Origin: Plantibacter sp. ME-Dv--P-122b
Lineage (GTDB): Bacteria; Actinomycetota; Actinomycetes; Actinomycetales; Microbacteriaceae
Reading direction: 5' to 3'
Assembly (NCBI RefSeq): GCF_030209375.1
Contig: NZ_JARVSC010000003.1
Coordinates: 496,001-560,000 of the forward strand
DNA length: 64,000 nucleotides
The notes beneath the pieces are model-generated. The model saw only the letters and a list, made by a program, of their open reading frames with translations, had not been told where the DNA came from and did no database searches. Within the stretch, counting starts at the first letter, position 1. Every line of letters begins with the position of its first letter. Both the position numbers and the translations under genes were made by a program. Positions 60,485-64,000 of the stretch are shown one piece after another.

Positions 60485-61471
60485 TTATTCGAGAGGAGGT
60501 GCCGGATCTACGATTCCCGGCTCATCGTATTGAGCAGTCTCGATACTATCCAGGTTTCCTTCAGAATGACGCAGCTCCTCCATCGCATCGAGCGGCACGA
60601 CAGTGAATGCAGCGTGAGCGGAATCGGGAAGGTACATTCGAAATGGCCAGTCAGCATCCTTACTGCAAGCATCACATATCGCTATGACCTTTGATGAATC
60701 AAAACCTGAACTTCGTAGGCTTGCCATAGCTTTATTGACCGGGTCATGATAATGCCGATCAATAGCGAAAACCGGATAGTCTCGCCCACCCCAAACACCT
60801 TTCAGAAAGTGTCCGCCAAGGAACGCAAAATCATCGACCGCATGGAGTCTCGGGTTGTCGGGATCAGCCGCCTCGCCATGCGCGGAAACCGCCATTGCCC
60901 AAGCGACTTCGATGCTTAGCGTGAAGTTTCGCTGAGTGGAAAGCGAATACACCCTGAAGCCAGTATCGATACTCGGGCCAAAATAGTCATAGAGGTACTT
61001 GGACGGTGTCCTCGTACCAGACAAGGCCTTGTCATTCAACCGAACTACGGAATCGGCGGACTGCTCGATGGTCGGTTGGCGCGGAATAGTTGATTCACTA
61101 TCCGGCCCAGGGAAGGTCGCAATGAATGCACCACCCTTCAGCGCAAGACTCACGTCAGACAACACATCGCGCTCATAAAAGCTAATGGCATCCAGCCAGA
61201 CACGAACAGCACGCCCTACCGCTAGTTCAGTCTTAACGTCCACCTCGAAGATCAGTTCATCGCCGACCGCCTTCCACAGCGAGAACCCCGTTTCGAGGCC
61301 ATCAATCGCTGAGCGACGACGATCCGCTTCGACGAGAAACTGAGGAAACTCACGATAGAACGACAGAAAAATCTTCTGCCAGCCAGGCTTCGCCTGCTTA
61401 TAGCTTGTAGACCCCACAAGGTCACAAGAGAGAAACAGAGCAGACCTGTCTCGCTTCGCCGCCGGCGACAC
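60485..61471 (-). CDS. Class III nucleotidyl-cyclase-like protein (Pycsar-type candidate)
   Basis: A 328-residue protein from a GTG two bases after the ImmA/IrrE stop. The class III cyclase core is visible: first metal Asp17 in LFLSCDLVGSTSYKQ, second metal Asp71 in LWKAVGDELIFEV with Lys67, the strand VSLALKGGAFIATFPGPDS, then DYFGPSIDTGFRVYS (position of the usual G..N.A.R segment) and the closing strand FLKGVWGGRDYPVFAID. Residues 250-328 are a C-terminal extension with a Cys pair (ICDACSK). Such single-domain cyclases make cyclic nucleotides; in Pycsar they are cCMP or cUMP synthases that activate a neighbouring effector. Which nucleotide is made here cannot be read. Confidence 0.7.
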   Translation of the reverse strand: MSPAAKRDRSALFLSCDLVGSTSYKQAKPGWQKIFLSFYREFPQFLVEADRRRSAIDGLETGFSLWKAVGDELIFEVDVKTELAVGRAVRVWLDAISFYERDVLSDVSLALKGGAFIATFPGPDSESTIPRQPTIEQSADSVVRLNDKALSGTRTPSKYLYDYFGPSIDTGFRVYSLSTQRNFTLSIEVAWAMAVSAHGEAADPDNPRLHAVDDFAFLGGHFLKGVWGGRDYPVFAIDRHYHDPVNKAMASLRSSGFDSSKVIAICDACSKDADWPFRMYLPDSAHAAFTVVPLDAMEELRHSEGNLDSIETAQYDEPGIVDPAPPLE

Positions 61472-61473
61472 GT

Positions 61474-61971
61474 CTAGAGACCGAGCGCCTGAGCACGAAC
61501 CTCGGCTGACCGAGGTGACACTTCAAAGCGATCTGCGAGCTTCCAAGCATCTCCGCCCAGTTCGCGATGAGCCGATCGAAAGATCTCAGCTGGCATCAGC
61601 AATGAAGCCGCGAAGTAGTTTGCCTGCGTTTCAGCGCGGTTACGATCCCCCCGCCCGAAACGCGAAGGGCCTTTGAGGTCGGGTTGTAGGTAGTGGAGGA
61701 AATAGTGCCCGATCTCGTGGGCAATCGTGAAGCGGTCCCGGCGCGTCGACGTCATCGGGGGAAGATGGATGGTGAAATCTCCGCGGTCACGCACCGTAAG
61801 AGCCTCAGTTGAGACGAACGAAGAGGAAACATCGATACGGCCGCCCAAGATTTTGACCAGACGCTCCAGGTCCGCACAGCCGGACGAATCGTAGATCGCG
61901 TGGTGCTCGCCCACGCGCTCCGCATACCCTGCGATAGCCTGGCTAGACAGCGGCGATACAGCAGCGCTCAT
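61474..61971 (-). CDS. ImmA/IrrE-family metallo-endopeptidase
   Basis: A 165-residue protein (ATG at 61971, GGGAGGG upstream). The zinc site is FTIAHEIGHYFLHY (His85, Glu86, His89) with a third ligand in the ETQANYFAASLLMP block (Glu114). The C-terminus LADRFEVSPRSAEVRAQALG is the family's usual end. ImmA/IrrE proteases cleave repressors in prophages and stress systems. It lies 97 bases downstream of the SIR2-like gene and two bases upstream of the cyclase-like gene, so the latter two are almost certainly one unit. Confidence 0.9.
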   Translation of the reverse strand: MSAAVSPLSSQAIAGYAERVGEHHAIYDSSGCADLERLVKILGGRIDVSSSFVSTEALTVRDRGDFTIHLPPMTSTRRDRFTIAHEIGHYFLHYLQPDLKGPSRFGRGDRNRAETQANYFAASLLMPAEIFRSAHRELGGDAWKLADRFEVSPRSAEVRAQALGL

Positions 61972-62067
61972 GACTTTCCCTCCCGGAAGCAAGAGTCTAC
62001 TTGAACCCTCTGTCATCCGTGACGACGATCCTCCGTGGTGGACAGCAAGATTCGTTCTCGGACAGGA

Positions 62068-63336
62068 TCACGATCCAAGTGCAGCTGTAAGCACCCTGGG
62101 GTCGAGGATCCATCCAGCTGGCATCACCGAGAACATCGCCTCTCTGAGTCGACCTCCTGATTCCTCCTCGACCACCGACATCTCGTTGATCCCCGTTTGG
62201 AGCCGTTCGAGTAGCGTGTGGAGCCATTCGCGGGCCGTCTCGTTGAAGGGGTTCCAGGGAGGCTCGACACGGTCGACGCCAGACAGCAGGTCAACGCCGT
62301 CGCAGTGGAGGTCAACCTGTAAGCCCAACTTCTCGTCTGCGGATAGGTACACTCTCCACCTCAGTAGAGGGCCAGACGACCCGTCCACGTAGTCCGAAAT
62401 GCTTGAACGGTGTGTAATGTCAACTGACGGCCCGAGGAGAGCGGCTACTCGCTCAGTCACTGACTCATCTGGATCGATCACAGTGGCAGTTTGGGGTCCC
62501 GCGGAGCTGGCGACCCATTGACGAGCGACCAGGTCTCCGGCAGGGAACGAGTATCCGACAATGACCAATTCTTCCGCTCTAGCTAGCGCTTCTGCACCTG
62601 CACGCCATTGAGCTTTGAGCGATCGATTCGCCAGGTAGGGGCCTTTTGAATACGTGGGCGGAATCAAGAGCGGCTTGAGGTCGTCGTACATGTGCTGGTA
62701 CCGCGGAGGACGCTCGCCCGCGGGGGCGACTTCGGGGGCCCAGGGCAGCAGGTCCGTGGTGAGAACGATTGGGTCACTCGTGGGAGCGTCGAGGCCACCG
62801 AACGCCCAACTCGTCGACCCGTGCAACTTGAATATCGTCGGCAGTGATCCGCGCGGGTCTGAAGGACCAAGGAAGAGACCGCTAGCCGCAGCCGCGCGAG
62901 ATGTGATCGGAGCAACGTACAAGTCCGCCCAGGTACCCACTCGATTGATCCGGCTCAGCGCCCTCTCAAGGAGCGTGTCGTAGTTGAAAGTGAAGACCGA
63001 CGCTGATGCATCAGCCTGAGACCACGCGAATTTCAGAAGCCAGTCCGGTGGCGCAGTCGCGACGACCGAACGTTCCGCTGCGACAATCTGGCGGTACACC
63101 TCATCGGTGATCCTGATGAAGCTCGCTCGGTTAGACAAATTGTCGGCGTCAGTCAGCCAGGGTTGGTCGACGGAAAGAAACGACAGCCACTGCTCGAGAT
63201 CGTTGCCAAACTTGGTCAGGCTCTCGGCATCCACTAATCCCACGCCCGAGACGGCCTTGACCAGCTCGGTCATCGTGGGCATCGCTGGCGAAATCGCTCG
63301 AGAGAAGCCTGCTCCTAGTATGAAAGCTCGCACCAT
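62068..63336 (-). CDS. SIR2-like domain protein (NADase-type defence effector candidate)
   Basis: A 422-residue protein. The NAD-binding SIR2-like pattern is: FILGAGFSRAIS at residues 5-16 with PAMPTMTEL, FTFNYDTLLERAL (Asn118, Asp120), IFKLHGSTSWAF (His172) and LVIVGYSFPAGD (about 258-268). Residues 320-422 form an extra C-terminal domain with RWRVYLSADEKLGLQVDL and no recognised motif. SIR2-like proteins in bacteria often deplete NAD in anti-phage systems. It is the first gene of the minus-strand group SIR2 - ImmA/IrrE - cyclase. Confidence 0.87.
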   Translation of the reverse strand: MVRAFILGAGFSRAISPAMPTMTELVKAVSGVGLVDAESLTKFGNDLEQWLSFLSVDQPWLTDADNLSNRASFIRITDEVYRQIVAAERSVVATAPPDWLLKFAWSQADASASVFTFNYDTLLERALSRINRVGTWADLYVAPITSRAAAASGLFLGPSDPRGSLPTIFKLHGSTSWAFGGLDAPTSDPIVLTTDLLPWAPEVAPAGERPPRYQHMYDDLKPLLIPPTYSKGPYLANRSLKAQWRAGAEALARAEELVIVGYSFPAGDLVARQWVASSAGPQTATVIDPDESVTERVAALLGPSVDITHRSSISDYVDGSSGPLLRWRVYLSADEKLGLQVDLHCDGVDLLSGVDRVEPPWNPFNETAREWLHTLLERLQTGINEMSVVEEESGGRLREAMFSVMPAGWILDPRVLTAALGS

Positions 63337-63903
63337 CCGAACTCTAGCGTCGATGCAACGGTCCAGAGGCAGAGGCAGAGGCAGCAGCAGAGGCAGCTGC
63401 GGTCGGCCCGTCGAGTCGCTCGCTGGACCTGCACCCTGGATCTGAGTCGACTTGAGCCCCGCGTCCGCGGGTAGAGCGCCTACAGCGACAATTTCAAGTC
63501 GAGCTCCCGACAGCCGCCCGCCTGATCGATCGGTTCCTGGCGAGGACGCTACCGCCGGGTGCCTCCGGGCTCTCCGCGCCAGTCGCTAGTCTGCTTTGGA
63601 TCCAAGAGCAGCCGACCACTCCGCAGAGTGCATCCAATCGGTTCGGGAGATCGTCCCGCGGAATTGGCTCAGAACCTCTCCGACCGGTCCGATCACGTGC
63701 AGACGGTGACCTCTACGACCTCGGGGCGCCGCTGGACGACAGCTTTATACAAGCGCGGATTCGGAGGCCTTCACTGACAAAACCGGTTTGTTTCGCGTGG
63801 AGCGCCAGTCTCTGCGCACAATCACCGGAATGTTCAGACAGCCTCAACTGTGTGAGTCGACACGGACAATCTGGTGGCACTAGATGCGCAGTACCATTTC
63901 CCC
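63337..63903. other. Intergenic region upstream of SIR2-like gene, no supported gene
   Basis: About 570 bases without a convincing ORF; a 72-codon plus-strand frame at 63559 has no pattern. At 63365-63396 lies an AGAGGC-type hexanucleotide tract (about five imperfect units), 29-60 bases upstream of the SIR2 start. The region probably holds the promoters of the divergent SIR2-like and DUF2971-like genes. Confidence 0.5.
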
Positions 63904-64000
63904 GTGCCCGAAGTTGAACGCGCCTGCCACTACACCAGCACTCAAGGTCTCATATCGATCCTCCAGAACCACGCCCTGCGCGCGTCCTCTGCAGCTTTCA
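63904..64000 (+). CDS. Start of a DUF2971-like gene (truncated by window end)
   Basis: From the GTG at 63904 (or an in-frame GTG at 63874) the frame is open to the window edge. The translation includes CHYTSTQGLISILQNHALRA, which matches the N-terminal HYTS..GL..IL pattern of DUF2971 proteins and related ADP-ribosyltransferase-like folds such as DarT. The identity cannot be fixed from 32 codons, and no clear RBS decides the start. Confidence 0.5.
   Translation, partial: MPEVERACHYTSTQGLISILQNHALRASSAAF

Larger units (their letters stand above)
60080..64000. mobile_element. Left end of a genomic island integrated at tRNA-Thr (extends past window)
   Basis: From about 60080 the GC content drops noticeably, codon bias weakens, and the genes (cyclase-like, ImmA/IrrE, SIR2-like, DUF2971-like) are of the defence/accessory type. 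The left boundary is the tRNA-Thr remnant. No integrase is seen at this end, so it is presumably at the other end, or lost. Confidence 0.65.

Noticed and set aside
60137-60694. 185-codon plus-strand frame near the tRNA remnant
   Set aside because: It overlaps the cyclase-like gene in antisense, has no family pattern and an odd amino acid composition.
63559-63777. 72-codon plus-strand frame
   Set aside because: No RBS and no recognisable pattern; the surrounding region looks non-coding.
1-64000. CRISPR array or transposase
   Set aside because: No regularly spaced repeats with unique spacers and no transposase-like product were found in any part of the window.

Overview
The window is high-GC DNA (roughly 70 percent by eye) with dense, short-spaced, mostly ATG/GTG-started genes, GlnR- and PhoP-type regulatory boxes, TatA/TatB-type translocase genes, DUF222-HNH genes and LAxTG cell-wall sorting. 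This points to an actinobacterium, most likely a plant- or soil-associated member of Microbacteriaceae (family placement is inference). The last 4 kb is visibly poorer in GC and begins at a truncated tRNA-Thr, so it is read as the left end of an integrated genomic island.

Layout. 0.1-3.8 kb: MHS-family transporter, tatB, tatA, a Tat-exported intradiol-dioxygenase-like lipoprotein and a small hypothetical. 3.9-12.9 kb: a levan/fructan operon comprising an atypical GH32 protein, a CUT1-type sugar ABC importer (binding protein and two permeases), a LacI regulator, an intracellular GH32 fructosidase and a Tat-exported GH32 that I recognise as a levan fructotransferase. 13-22 kb: housekeeping and accessory genes (DUF1349, WYL regulator, VOC protein, DUF805, DUF222-HNH, GNAT, the ammonium transporter with an upstream GlnR-like box, DUF3592, DUF4188/MerR pair). 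22.3-29.0 kb: a second fructoside locus (fructokinase and LacI divergent from an ABC importer plus GH32). 29-36.8 kb: a frameshifted lipoprotein, alpha/beta hydrolase, LuxR regulator, a large DUF11-repeat wall-anchored surface protein, an ECF-like membrane protein. 36.8-42.1 kb: a phosphonate/phosphite-type ABC importer operon behind a PHO box. 42.1-46.0 kb: orphan binding protein, isochorismatase-like hydrolase, two lipoproteins. 46.1-55.2 kb: a mannoside/glycan locus (GH5-like beta-mannosidase candidate, LacI, ABC importer, GH3, GH125). 55.3-59.9 kb: SUFU-domain protein, orphan histidine kinase, a small winged-helix/membrane/GNAT operon, a hypothetical. 60.0-64.0 kb: att-like tRNA remnant and island with a SIR2-like protein, an ImmA/IrrE metalloprotease, a class III nucleotidyl-cyclase-like protein and the start of a DUF2971-like gene.

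How the genes work together. The fructan operon suggests extracellular conversion of levan to difructose anhydride IV or short levan oligosaccharides, ABC import, intracellular GH32 cleavage and phosphorylation of fructose by the PfkB kinase of the second locus. The glycan locus follows the same plan: import through its own ABC proteins, then intracellular trimming by GH125, GH5-like and GH3 enzymes. None of the three sugar importers has its own ATPase gene, so a shared MsiK-type ATPase elsewhere is implied. Each sugar locus has its own LacI-family repressor and its own pair of palindromic operators, and these differ in sequence.

The most unusual part is the island operon SIR2 - ImmA/IrrE - cyclase. 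It resembles the parts list of a cyclic-nucleotide (Pycsar-like) anti-phage system but in a combination that I do not recognise as a described system.
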